This document shows positions 1 to 7,608 of a DNA stretch of 25,843 nucleotides, piece by piece. The position numbers and the translations under genes are program-made. How positions within the stretch are numbered: the stretch's first letter is position 1; each line of letters opens with the position of its first letter. This stretch comes from JACQHC01 sp035559715 (GTDB taxonomy: Bacteria > Gemmatimonadota > Gemmatimonadetes > Gemmatimonadales > GWC2-71-9). Under the pieces are notes generated by a model, which was not told the origin of the DNA, made no database searches, and worked only from the letters and a program-made list of their open reading frames with translations. Location of the stretch: NCBI GenBank assembly GCA_035559715.1, contig DATMAW010000003.1, positions 1 to 25,843 on the forward strand, in the 5' to 3' direction.

Positions 1-538
1 GGACGCCCGCCTGCAGTACCGCGCGCTGGAGAGCGCCACACGACAGGAACAGGGAACGGCCGCAGGCGTTCTCTCCACCGAGCAGCGCGTGCGGACGTGG
101 GCGCCGTCGTTGGTGCTGACGTGGAGCGGCGGCGCCACGACCGGAGGGCAGTACAACAGGTCGGAAACGACGCAGTTCGCCGCAGGGAGTGAGACCCGAT
201 CGACGCGGGAGGACTGGGGCGGGAACGCGGCCGTTTCATTTCGCCTCCCGCGAGAACTCGTGAGGCTGCAAGGGCCGGTGCGGGCCACGCTGGGCGCCAC
301 CGGATCGGACGTTCGCGTGTGTCTCGTGCGGGTCGGGACAGCAGGATGCGCACCGGTCGCCGACAGCCGTCGGCGCCAGATGGACGTGCGGCTGGACACG
401 GGGTTTTCGCCCGCGGTCGTTGGCGGCGCGAGTTTCAGCTACATTCTGACCGACCAACGCCATCTCTCGAGTCGATTCTCGCAGCTCGTGTTTACCGTGT
501 TCGCGGACGTCAACTTCGTCACCGGCCGGCTCCCGTGA
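1..538 (+). CDS. C-terminal fragment of an outer-membrane beta-barrel protein, possibly SprA-like (5' end outside window)
   Basis: An open frame (codons in phase from position 2) enters from the window edge without a stop and ends at TGA 536-538. The roughly 178 visible residues alternate polar and hydrophobic residues in amphipathic strands, such as 'WAPSLVLTWSGG' and 'FTVFADVNFVTGRLP' at the very end, which fits the last strands of an outer-membrane barrel. The final Tyr/Phe-rich strands and their position before a secreted protein resemble the C-terminus of giant SprA/Sov-type translocon proteins known in FCB bacteria, but too little is present to be sure. It could equally be another large surface barrel. 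The stop codon overlaps the GTG start of the next gene (GTGA), so the two are probably cotranslated. Confidence 0.5.
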   Translation, partial: DARLQYRALESATRQEQGTAAGVLSTEQRVRTWAPSLVLTWSGGATTGGQYNRSETTQFAAGSETRSTREDWGGNAAVSFRLPRELVRLQGPVRATLGATGSDVRVCLVRVGTAGCAPVADSRRRQMDVRLDTGFSPAVVGGASFSYILTDQRHLSSRFSQLVFTVFADVNFVTGRLP

Positions 539-1422
539 GGGCATCGGCCAGTCTCGCCCTCGCCGTGGCGGCGTGCGCGGCCGGCACGGTGTCCGGCCGC
601 GGGGAGTTCGATGGGGAGGCGGCCCTGGCGTATGTGGCCGAGCAGGTGGCCTTCGGACCGCGCATTCCCAACACCGAGGGACACCGGCGGGCCGGCGACT
701 GGATCGAGGGACAGCTGCGCGCGCGGGCGGACTCCGTGGAAGTGCAGGTCTTCACACACGTCACTACCAGTGGCGACACACTGCGCCTGCGGAACTTTAT
801 TGGGCGGTTCAGGCCGGAGGTGCGCGAGCGGATCCTGCTCGTGGCGCACTGGGACACGCGCCCGATCTCGGACCAGGCGAGGGCGGCTGCGGATCGAACC
901 CGACCGGTGCCTGGAGCAAATGATGGCGGCTCAGGCGTAGCCGTCCTGCTCGGGGTGGCGGATGCGCTCAAGCGTCGCCCCCCCGTGGTGGGCGTGGACT
1001 TGCTGTTCGTGGATGGCGAGGACTACGGCGATTTCGGCGCCGGCAAGGACGTGCTGTTGGGATCGCGCCACTACGCGCAGAACGCGGGGGCCGCGCGGCC
1101 GTTGTTCGCCGTCGTGTTCGACATGGTGGGCGATCAAGACCCGCAGTTCTACCAGGAGGGCTACTCCGCGCAGCGCGCACCGGAGGTGGTCGAGCGCGTC
1201 TGGTCGAAAGCCGCGGAACTGGGCCACGCGCGCGTCTTTCGCGCCACGGTCGGCCAGGCGATCACGGACGATCACTTGCCGCTGCTCGAAGCGGGTTTTC
1301 GCGCGATCGATGTGATCGACCTGGACTACCCCCACTGGCACACCCCGGAGGACACGCTGGACAAGGTCAGCGCCAGGAGTCTCGAGATCGTGGGCGAAGT
1401 GGCGATCGCGCTGGTGCGCTGA
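535..1422 (+). CDS. M28-family zinc metallopeptidase / glutaminyl-peptide cyclotransferase-like lipoprotein
   Basis: Predicted 295-residue exported enzyme of the M28/QC fold. I chose GTG 535 because it overlaps the upstream stop as GTGA and gives a short lipoprotein leader ending in a VAAC lipobox near residue 14; the frame stays open further upstream, but that stretch lies inside the preceding gene. The metal-site motifs are all present: AHWDTR (His105), GANDGGSG (Asp130), DGEDYGD (Glu162/Asp163), FDMVGDQD (Asp196) and HWHTPEDT (His269). The HWDTR and HWHTPEDT pair is typical of the branch that includes glutaminyl-peptide cyclotransferases, which form N-terminal pyroglutamate on secreted proteins, but aminopeptidase activity cannot be excluded from sequence. 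It probably acts in the periplasm tethered to a membrane. The coupling to a surface-barrel gene could mean N-terminal processing of exported proteins (inference). Confidence 0.82.
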   Translation: MRASASLALAVAACAAGTVSGRGEFDGEAALAYVAEQVAFGPRIPNTEGHRRAGDWIEGQLRARADSVEVQVFTHVTTSGDTLRLRNFIGRFRPEVRERILLVAHWDTRPISDQARAAADRTRPVPGANDGGSGVAVLLGVADALKRRPPVVGVDLLFVDGEDYGDFGAGKDVLLGSRHYAQNAGAARPLFAVVFDMVGDQDPQFYQEGYSAQRAPEVVERVWSKAAELGHARVFRATVGQAITDDHLPLLEAGFRAIDVIDLDYPHWHTPEDTLDKVSARSLEIVGEVAIALVR

Positions 1423-1431
1423 AACGGAAGA

Positions 1432-1452
1432 CGGCCCACAACCTGCGGGCCG
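1432..1452 (+). other. Small inverted repeat after the M28 gene
   Basis: CGGCCC (1432-1437) and GGGCCG (1447-1452) can form a 6-bp stem with a 9-nt loop just after the peptidase stop. There is no T-tract, so it is at best a weak or Rho-assisted end of the upstream transcript. The rest of the 1423-1538 gap shows no other clear site. Confidence 0.25.
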
Positions 1453-1538
1453 GCCCCGGCATCATCACGAGACAAATTGGTCCAGTTCGCAAAAGTTTGA
1501 TCCCGCATGTTGCGGCCGTGGCGCACATCCATTCGTGC

Positions 1539-2171
1539 GTGGGGAAAGACGATCGTCGCGCCGTCGCCATACTCCTGGCGCTGGCGGCCCTCGGGCTGGC
1601 CGTGCGATTCGGTCCGTTGGCGCGTCGCGGAGCCCCGCCAGGCGCCGTGGCATACCGCGCGCGCGAGGTGCGTCCGGAGCGGGACTCGGTGGCCGCCCGC
1701 GCGCTGCGCCTCGCGCGCCCCCTCGCGAGAGGTGACAGTGTGGACCTGGACCGCGCCCCGGCCGACGAAATCGCCCGACTGCCGCGCATCGGGCCGGCCC
1801 TCGCGGCACGCATCGTGGACGATCGCGAGGCGAACGGACCGTTTGGCTCACTCGAGGCCTTGGATCGCGTGAGTGGAGTGGGTCCCGGCCTTCTGACCGC
1901 GATCGAGCCGTACGCGAGATTCTCCAGCCGGGGCGTACCCCGCTCGGTCCTGGAGCCACGCTCCGCCACCCCTGGTACCCCTGTGAGCCTCAACACGGCG
2001 ACGGAGCTCGAGCTTGCCCAGCTTCCCGGCATCGGGCCCTCGCGCGCCGCCGCCATTGTGGCAGACCGGGCGCGCAACGGCCGCTACGCGAGAATCGAAG
2101 ACTTGCAACGAGTGCGCGGCATCGGACCGGCGACCATCGAACGTCTCAGGAGTCGCGTTCGCGTCCCTTGA
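1539..2171 (+). CDS. comEA: Membrane-anchored ComEA-like protein with two tandem helix-hairpin-helix pairs
   Basis: Predicted 210 residues from GTG 1539. This start puts one charged turn (VGKDDRR) before a hydrophobic segment at residues 8-23, a good N-terminal anchor. In-frame TTG 1497 and GTG 1518 are alternatives and none has a strong ribosome-binding site. After an Arg-rich linker come two similar (HhH)2 units: hairpins LPRIGP (81-86) and VSGVGP (111-116), then LPGIGP (162-167) and VRGIGP (192-197). ComEA family proteins bind incoming duplex DNA non-specifically in the periplasm and act with type IV pili in natural transformation. Most family members have a single (HhH)2 unit, so the duplication is unusual. 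It lies directly upstream of pilB on the same strand, which supports a DNA-uptake role (inference). Confidence 0.75.
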   Translation: MGKDDRRAVAILLALAALGLAVRFGPLARRGAPPGAVAYRAREVRPERDSVAARALRLARPLARGDSVDLDRAPADEIARLPRIGPALAARIVDDREANGPFGSLEALDRVSGVGPGLLTAIEPYARFSSRGVPRSVLEPRSATPGTPVSLNTATELELAQLPGIGPSRAAAIVADRARNGRYARIEDLQRVRGIGPATIERLRSRVRVP

Positions 2172-2195
2172 CACCCTATCAGGTGCCGGTACTTT
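2168..2195 (+). promoter_or_regulatory. Candidate sigma70-type promoter for pilBTC
   Basis: A perfect -35 hexamer TTGACA (2168-2173) is followed after 16 nt by TACTTT (2190-2195), which keeps the key T, A and final T of a -10 box. The -35 overlaps the TGA stop of the ComEA-like gene. Initiation near 2202 would leave a leader of about 50 nt before pilB, which has AGGGG at 2244-2248. Confidence 0.5.
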
Positions 2196-2250
2196 CCCAA
2201 TTCGTTCAAGGGCTTCGCTGACTTCGCGTTACACTCCATCCCCAGGGGCC

Positions 2251-3963
2251 ATGGCGACGACCGCTCCGGCCACAGCTGAACGTCTTGGTGACCTCTTGCT
2301 GCGTGACGGTCTGATCACGCGCGAACAACTCCAGGCGGCACTCCAAGAGCAGAAGAATACCGGCATGCGGTTGGGCTACACGCTGGTCAAGCTCGGCTTC
2401 ATTCAGGAGACCGAGATCACCAAGATGCTGGCCCGCCAGTTCCGCATGCCGGCGGTGGATCTGTCACGCTTCGAGGTCGATCCCAAGATCGTGAAGCTGA
2501 TTCCCGGAGACGTGGCCGTGAAGCACACGGTCCTGCCGCTCAAACGGGAGGGACGCACGCTCACGGTGGCAATGGCCGATCCCACAAACGTGGGTGTGGT
2601 GGACGACCTCAAGTTCATTACGCGGTTCGACATCTTCCCGGTGATCGCGGGCGAATACACGCTGCGCACGGCCATTGAGCGGCATTACGAGCAGACTGAC
2701 GCGCAGCTGCAAACGCTCCTCAAGGACATCGAGGAGGAGGAAGAACTCGAGGTCATCGAGGAGAAAGAGGAAGAGGCCGGCCCTGTCCAGGTTGCCGATG
2801 ACGCCCCGGTCGTAAAGCTGATCAACGGGATTCTGACGGACGCCGTCAAGCGCGGGGCGTCCGATATCCACATCGAGCCGTTCGAGCACGAGATCCGCGT
2901 GCGCTACCGCATTGACGGAGCGCTGCAAGAGATCATGAAGCCGCCGATCAAGCTCAAGGCGGCGCTCACCAGCCGCATCAAGATCATGTCGGCGCTCAAT
3001 ATCGCTGAGCGACGGGTGCCGCAGGACGGACGGATCAAGTTGAAGATGGGCAAGCGGGTGATTGATTTCCGCGTCTCCACGCTGCCCGTGATCTTCGGCG
3101 AGAAGATCGTGCTGCGGATTCTCGACAAGGGGAACCTGACGCTCGACCTGGCCAAGTTCGGCTTCGAGCCCAAGGCCGAGCAGGACTTGATGCGTAGCAT
3201 CCTGAACCCGTATGGCATGGTGCTGGTCACCGGTCCCACGGGCTCAGGCAAGACCACCACGCTGTACTCCGCGTTGTCCCGGGTCAACACCGTCGAAGTG
3301 AACATCATGACCGCCGAGGACCCGGTGGAATACAACATCCACGGGATCAATCAGGTCCTGGTGCGCAACGAGATCGGGATGACGTTCGCGGCGGCGCTGA
3401 AAGCGTTTCTGCGGCAGGACCCGAACATCATCATGGTGGGCGAGATCCGAGACATCGAGACCGGCGGCATCGCCATCAAGGCGGCCCTCACAGGTCACCT
3501 GGTGCTGTCCACGTTGCACACCAACGATGCGCCGTCCACGATCACGCGCATGGTGGACATGGGCATCGAGCCGTTCAACGTCGCGAGCGCTGTGAATCTG
3601 ATCGTGGCGCAACGGCTCGTCCGGCGGATTTGCAAGGACTGCAAACAGGAGCACCACTATTCGCCGGAAGAGTTGGCGGCCCTGGGGATGCGGCCGGAAG
3701 ACGTGAAAGGCATTGCGTTCTTCAAGGGTGCGGGCTGCGACACCTGCAACGGGACCGGGTACAAAGGGCGCGCGGGGCTCTACGAGGTCATGGCGCTCTC
3801 GCCGGAGTTGCGGCGCATGATCCTCCGTGGGGCCTCCACGGCAGAGATGCAGGAACAGGCCGTGAAGGAAGGAATGTTGACGCTGCGCATGGACGGCATT
3901 GAGAAGATCAAGAAGGGCATCACGACTTTGGAAGAAGTTGTCAAGGAAACCGCGGGGGGCTAA
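2251..3963 (+). CDS. pilB: Type IV pilus assembly (extension) ATPase PilB
   Basis: Predicted 570 residues. The frame is open further upstream, but ATG 2251 has AGGGG just before it and begins the conserved N-terminal T2SSE-N/MshE-N domain (about residues 10-150). A Glu-rich linker follows (about 160-175), then the secretion-ATPase core with Walker A GPTGSGKTT (328-336, Lys334), Walker B with Glu398 in MVGEIRD, the Asp/His-box region LSTLHTND, and the PilB-type zinc tetracysteine C461-x2-C464 and C496-x2-C499. The family forms a hexameric cytoplasmic motor that polymerises pilin at the PilC platform. The order pilB-pilT-pilC with a 3-nt gap to pilT indicates one operon. The length is normal for PilB and no key residue is missing. 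Confidence 0.96.
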   Translation: MATTAPATAERLGDLLLRDGLITREQLQAALQEQKNTGMRLGYTLVKLGFIQETEITKMLARQFRMPAVDLSRFEVDPKIVKLIPGDVAVKHTVLPLKREGRTLTVAMADPTNVGVVDDLKFITRFDIFPVIAGEYTLRTAIERHYEQTDAQLQTLLKDIEEEEELEVIEEKEEEAGPVQVADDAPVVKLINGILTDAVKRGASDIHIEPFEHEIRVRYRIDGALQEIMKPPIKLKAALTSRIKIMSALNIAERRVPQDGRIKLKMGKRVIDFRVSTLPVIFGEKIVLRILDKGNLTLDLAKFGFEPKAEQDLMRSILNPYGMVLVTGPTGSGKTTTLYSALSRVNTVEVNIMTAEDPVEYNIHGINQVLVRNEIGMTFAAALKAFLRQDPNIIMVGEIRDIETGGIAIKAALTGHLVLSTLHTNDAPSTITRMVDMGIEPFNVASAVNLIVAQRLVRRICKDCKQEHHYSPEELAALGMRPEDVKGIAFFKGAGCDTCNGTGYKGRAGLYEVMALSPELRRMILRGASTAEMQEQAVKEGMLTLRMDGIEKIKKGITTLEEVVKETAGG

Positions 3964-3966
3964 CCC

Positions 3967-5163
3967 ATGGAACAGACAGGCAGCAAGCCGGCGGCCGGTG
4001 CGGCCCCCGCGTCAAGCGCGCAGGGAATCAACCTGCGCATGTTGCTCGAGGAGATGATCGAGCGAGATGCCTCTGACCTGCACATCACGGCCGGTGAGCG
4101 GCCCAAGATGCGGGTGGACGGCGACATCACGAACTCGCGCAGCGAGTACGTGCTGACGCCGAAGGACACCCTCCAGCTCGCCTACTCCGTGCTCACCGAG
4201 AACCAGAAGAAGAAGTTCGAAATGGAAGATGAGCTGGACTTCTCCTTCGGCATCCAGAACCTGGCGCGCTTCCGCGGCAACTGCTTCAAGCAGCGCGGCT
4301 GCGTCTCCATCGTGATCCGGCAGATCCCGTTCTCGGTCAAGACGTTCGACCAGCTGGGGCTGCCGCCCATCATCGCCAAGCTGTCGGAGCGCCCGCGCGG
4401 CCTCGTGCTCGTGACCGGGCCTACGGGGTCCGGAAAGTCCACCACGCTCGCGGCGATGATCGACAAGATCAACAAGGAGATGAAAGGACATATTCTCACG
4501 ATCGAGGAGCCGATCGAGTTCATTCATCGGCATCAGAACTGCATCGTGAACCAGCGCGAGGTGGGAACCGACACCAAGAGCTTCGGTGCCGCGCTGAAAT
4601 ACGCGTTGCGGCAGGACCCCGATGTGGTGCTGGTGGGCGAGATGCGCGACCTGGAGACGATTCAGGCGGCGTTGACGATTGCCGAAACCGGACACCTGGC
4701 GTTCGCCACCTTGCACACCAACTCCGCCGCGGAGACCATCAACCGTGTGATCGACGTGTTCCCCAGCCACCAGCAGTCGCAGGTGCGGGCCCAGCTGGCG
4801 TTCGTGCTCGAAGGCGTGATCACGCAAACCCTGTTGCAGAAGGCGAGCGGCAAGGGCCGCGTCATGGCGTGCGAGATCATGGTCTGCACCCCCGCCATCC
4901 GCGCGCTCATTCGCGACGACAAGGTGCACCAGATCTACTCGGCCATGCAGGCCGGCAAGAAGCACGGCATGCAGACGCTGGCCGACGATTTGTACAGACT
5001 GTACATGGGGCGCGAGATCGCGCTGGAGGAGGCGCTCCGCGTGGCGCCCGACCAGAACGAGTTCTTGCGCATGGTGGGCGAGCCGGTGCCCGGCGAAGAG
5101 GGGGACACGAGGAAACCCGGCGCGCCGGGCTCCCGGCCCGCCGCCGGCGGCGCGCGACGTTAA
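3967..5163 (+). CDS. pilT: Type IV pilus retraction ATPase PilT
   Basis: Predicted 398 residues from ATG 3967, 3 nt after the pilB stop. It has the compact PilT layout: a Gly/Ala/Pro-rich extension of about 18 residues, a PAS-like N-domain with ASDLHIT, then the ATPase core with Walker A GPTGSGKST (151-159, Lys157), Walker B VLVGEMRD (Glu225), ATLHTNSA and the PilT-specific C-terminal helix AIRALIRDDK (310-319), equivalent to AIRNLIRE of characterised PilT. It lacks the tetracysteine zinc site of PilB, as expected. The family depolymerises the pilus, driving twitching motility and DNA uptake. The C-terminal tail after about 370 is Pro/Gly/Arg-rich and probably disordered. Confidence 0.96.
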   Translation: MEQTGSKPAAGAAPASSAQGINLRMLLEEMIERDASDLHITAGERPKMRVDGDITNSRSEYVLTPKDTLQLAYSVLTENQKKKFEMEDELDFSFGIQNLARFRGNCFKQRGCVSIVIRQIPFSVKTFDQLGLPPIIAKLSERPRGLVLVTGPTGSGKSTTLAAMIDKINKEMKGHILTIEEPIEFIHRHQNCIVNQREVGTDTKSFGAALKYALRQDPDVVLVGEMRDLETIQAALTIAETGHLAFATLHTNSAAETINRVIDVFPSHQQSQVRAQLAFVLEGVITQTLLQKASGKGRVMACEIMVCTPAIRALIRDDKVHQIYSAMQAGKKHGMQTLADDLYRLYMGREIALEEALRVAPDQNEFLRMVGEPVPGEEGDTRKPGAPGSRPAAGGARR

Positions 5164-5181
5164 TCGAGGGGGAACTCATCG

Positions 5182-6375
5182 ATGCCCGTTTTCGAGTACA
5201 CGGCCCGCACCCCGACCGGCCAGGAGCAGACCGGAACGATTGATCTCCCCTCGCGCGACGATGTGGTCGCGCATCTCAGGAAAAACCGGCTGGTCCTGGT
5301 CCGCATCCGCGAAGCGAAGAAGAGCAAGCGCAGGGGCCGGGTGCCCACGCGCGACATCGTGATTTTCACGCGGCAGTTCGCCACGATGATTAACTCGGGC
5401 CTGCCGCTGGTGCAGGCGCTCGACATCCTCGCCAAGCAGACCGAGAACAAGAACCTGGCCGAGACGACCAAAGAAGTCGTGTATGACGTGGAGAGCGGCC
5501 ACACGTTGGCCGACGCGCTGGGCAAGCATCCCCATGCATTCTCGCAGCTGTACGTGAACATGGTCGCGGCAGGCGAAGCGGGCGGTATTCTCGACACCAT
5601 TCTCCTGCGGCTGGCGACCTTCCTGGAGAAGAACGATGCGATCGTGCGCAAGGTGAAGGGTGCCATGATCTACCCGGCCGTGATCTTCTCGGTGGCCGGT
5701 ATCGCGATCGTGGTGCTGCTCATCTTCGTGATCCCGACGTTCCAGAGCATGTTCGCGTCAGTGGGATTGGAGCTGCCGCTCCCCACGCGCGTCGTGATCA
5801 TGCTGAGCGAGATCCTTCAAGGCTTCTGGTGGCTCATCGGCGGTGGGGTCGCGGGCGCGGTGTTCGGCATCAGGCGGTACTACGCCACCGAGGGCGGCCA
5901 GCTCGTGCTGGACAAGTTGATGCTCAAGATGCCCGTGCTCGGCGACCTGCTCCGCAAGTCCGCCGTGTCGCGCTTCACCCGCACGCTCGGCACGCTCATC
6001 TCCTCGGGCGTTTCGATTCTCGACGGCCTCGAGATCACGGCCAAGACCGCCGGCAACCGCGTGATTCATGACGCGGTCATGGGCTCACGGGCGTCCATCG
6101 CGGGCGGCGAGACGATCTCCGGTCCGCTGGAGAAGTCCGGCGTGTTCCCGCCCATGGTGACCTCCATGATCGCGGTCGGTGAGGCTACCGGTGGCCTGGA
6201 CGAGATGCTTACCAAGATCGCCGACTTCTATGACGACGAGGTGGACGCGGCGGTCTCGGCGCTGCTCTCCCTCATGGAGCCGGTCATGATCGTGGTGCTC
6301 GGCGTGGTGGTGGGCGGCATGATCGTGGCCATGTACCTCCCGATCTTCGACATGATCAACGCGGTGCAAGGGTAG
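5182..6375 (+). CDS. pilC: Type IV pilus inner-membrane platform protein PilC
   Basis: Predicted 397 residues from ATG 5182, 18 nt after pilT, preceded by a GAGGGGG ribosome-binding site. It has two T2SSF domains, each containing the family pattern of a Gly-rich loop plus helices (FTRQFATMINSGLPLVQALD near 60-80; FTRTLGTLISSGVSILDGLE near 270-290). Membrane segments occur near 165-190 (VIFSVAGIAIVVLLIFVIP), 215-232 and 370-392. PilC connects the PilB and PilT motors to the growing pilus base. It is full length and intact, and it is the last gene before a pair of hairpins. Confidence 0.96.
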   Translation: MPVFEYTARTPTGQEQTGTIDLPSRDDVVAHLRKNRLVLVRIREAKKSKRRGRVPTRDIVIFTRQFATMINSGLPLVQALDILAKQTENKNLAETTKEVVYDVESGHTLADALGKHPHAFSQLYVNMVAAGEAGGILDTILLRLATFLEKNDAIVRKVKGAMIYPAVIFSVAGIAIVVLLIFVIPTFQSMFASVGLELPLPTRVVIMLSEILQGFWWLIGGGVAGAVFGIRRYYATEGGQLVLDKLMLKMPVLGDLLRKSAVSRFTRTLGTLISSGVSILDGLEITAKTAGNRVIHDAVMGSRASIAGGETISGPLEKSGVFPPMVTSMIAVGEATGGLDEMLTKIADFYDDEVDAAVSALLSLMEPVMIVVLGVVVGGMIVAMYLPIFDMINAVQG

Positions 6376-6383
6376 GCGAGGAA

Positions 6384-6397
6384 GGCCGGCGCCGGCC
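6384..6397. repeat. Perfect 14-bp palindrome after pilC
   Basis: GGCCGGCGCCGGCC is fully self-complementary and lies 9 nt after the pilC stop, just ahead of a longer stem. As a hairpin it would have no proper loop, so it may simply be a GC-rich dyad that helps stall transcription. Confidence 0.4.
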
Positions 6398-6401
6398 GAC
6401 G

Positions 6402-6434
6402 AGAGGCAGGTGGTTCCGTGAACCGCCTGCCTCT
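6402..6434. terminator. Strong stem-loop after pilC, likely transcription terminator
   Basis: AGAGGCAGGTGGTT (6402-6415) pairs with AACCGCCTGCCTCT (6421-6434): a 14-bp stem with one G-U wobble and a 5-nt loop CCGTG. The following GTTGTCTCTC is only moderately T-rich, so termination may be partial or Rho-aided. It separates the pilBTC operon from the next gene. Confidence 0.6.
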
Positions 6435-6510
6435 GTTGTCTCTCGGCCCAATTGCCGCCTGGTTGACTTAGATCCCGCAATTCACACGCGACGAGGAGAG
6501 CGAGGGGACT

Positions 6511-7566
6511 ATGAAGCGAGGCACAGTCCGTTACACGATCGGCATTGTCGCAATGTTCCCGGCGGCCGCCGCCGCGCAAGAGCCCGGCCGCCTGACCGTC
6601 GGCAACGTGGTCGCAGAGTCCGGCAAGACGTCCTTCGGAGTCATCACCGTCCCGCCGGGGAGGGACCCGGGCTACGACATCCCCGTCGCGGTTGTGCGCG
6701 GGGCGAGGGCTGGCAAGGTTCTGGCGCTCGTGGCCGGCTCCCACGGCACGGAGTACGCATCGGTGATCGCGCTCGAGCGGCTCATCGGCCTGCTCGACCC
6801 GGCGAGGATCGCGGGCACCGTGATCATCGTGCCGCTCGTGAACATCGCGTCGTTCGAACAGAAGATCGCGCATCTGAATCCGGTGGATGGGAAGAATATG
6901 AATCGCTTTTTCCCCGGCTCCCCGGACGGCACGCAGACCGACCGCGCCTCCTACCTGCTCACCCGGGAGGTAGTGGAGAAGAGTGATCACTTGATTGACC
7001 TGCACGGCGGGGACCTCGACGAAAACCTGCGCCCGTACAGCTACTGGACGCGCACCGGCCGCGCGGCGCAGGACTCGGTGTCTCGCGGCATGGTGCTCGC
7101 GTTTGGGCTCGATCACATCATCATCTCGACCGACCGCCCCACCGACCCCACCGCGTCGCGCTACCTGGAGAACACGGCCACCACGCGCGGCAAGCCCTCG
7201 ATCACCGTGGAAGCGGGCCGCGCCGGGACCACCGAGCCGGAGGACATCCAGGCGCTGATTGACGGCGTGTACGGCGTGATGGCGTATCTCCGCATGATCG
7301 ACCGTCCCGTCCGGTTCGTGGAGCGGCCGGTGTGGTTCGATCGGCTGGCCAACATCACAAGTGAGGCGACGGGCATCTTCTACCCGCTGGTGGAGCGCGG
7401 GACCTATGTGGCCGAGGGGATGAAGGTGGGGTACGTGACGGACTACGTGGGGCGGTTGCTGTTCGAGGCGCGTGCGCCCGCGGCCGGCGTGGTGCTCTAC
7501 ATCCGGGCGGTGCCCTCGATGACCAAGGGTGAGACGATCGCGAGCGTGGGGGTGCCCGCACGGTAG
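6511..7566 (+). CDS. Exported succinylglutamate desuccinylase/aspartoacylase (AstE/AspA) family zinc hydrolase
   Basis: Predicted 351 residues from ATG 6511, with purine-rich GAGGAGAGCGAGGGG before it. Residues 1-24 look like a Sec signal peptide ending AAAAAQ. The M14-like zinc site is visible as GSHGTE (His78, Glu81) and IDLHGGD (His165), with the intervening NPVDGKNMNRFFPG, which is typical of the AstE/AspA superfamily. The C-terminal half ends in a small beta-rich domain (about 270-351), as in this family. Members remove acyl or amino-acid groups from amides. This one is periplasmic by its signal peptide and its substrate cannot be read from sequence. It lies 42 nt upstream of a TonB-dependent receptor on the same strand, so the two may process and import a common nutrient (inference). 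Confidence 0.85.
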   Translation: MKRGTVRYTIGIVAMFPAAAAAQEPGRLTVGNVVAESGKTSFGVITVPPGRDPGYDIPVAVVRGARAGKVLALVAGSHGTEYASVIALERLIGLLDPARIAGTVIIVPLVNIASFEQKIAHLNPVDGKNMNRFFPGSPDGTQTDRASYLLTREVVEKSDHLIDLHGGDLDENLRPYSYWTRTGRAAQDSVSRGMVLAFGLDHIIISTDRPTDPTASRYLENTATTRGKPSITVEAGRAGTTEPEDIQALIDGVYGVMAYLRMIDRPVRFVERPVWFDRLANITSEATGIFYPLVERGTYVAEGMKVGYVTDYVGRLLFEARAPAAGVVLYIRAVPSMTKGETIASVGVPAR

Positions 7567-7608
7567 CTCCGACGCGTGCCTACCAGCTCCTCGACTCACA
7601 GTCCCACC

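Noticed and set aside
6463..6468. TTGACT upstream of the AstE-like gene as a -35 box
   Set aside because: No acceptable -10 sequence at 16-18 nt spacing.
6085..7599. 504-residue open frame on the minus strand
   Set aside because: It runs antisense to pilC and the AstE-like gene, is dominated by Arg, His and Gly, and has no recognisable domain. It is a by-product of high GC at third codon positions.
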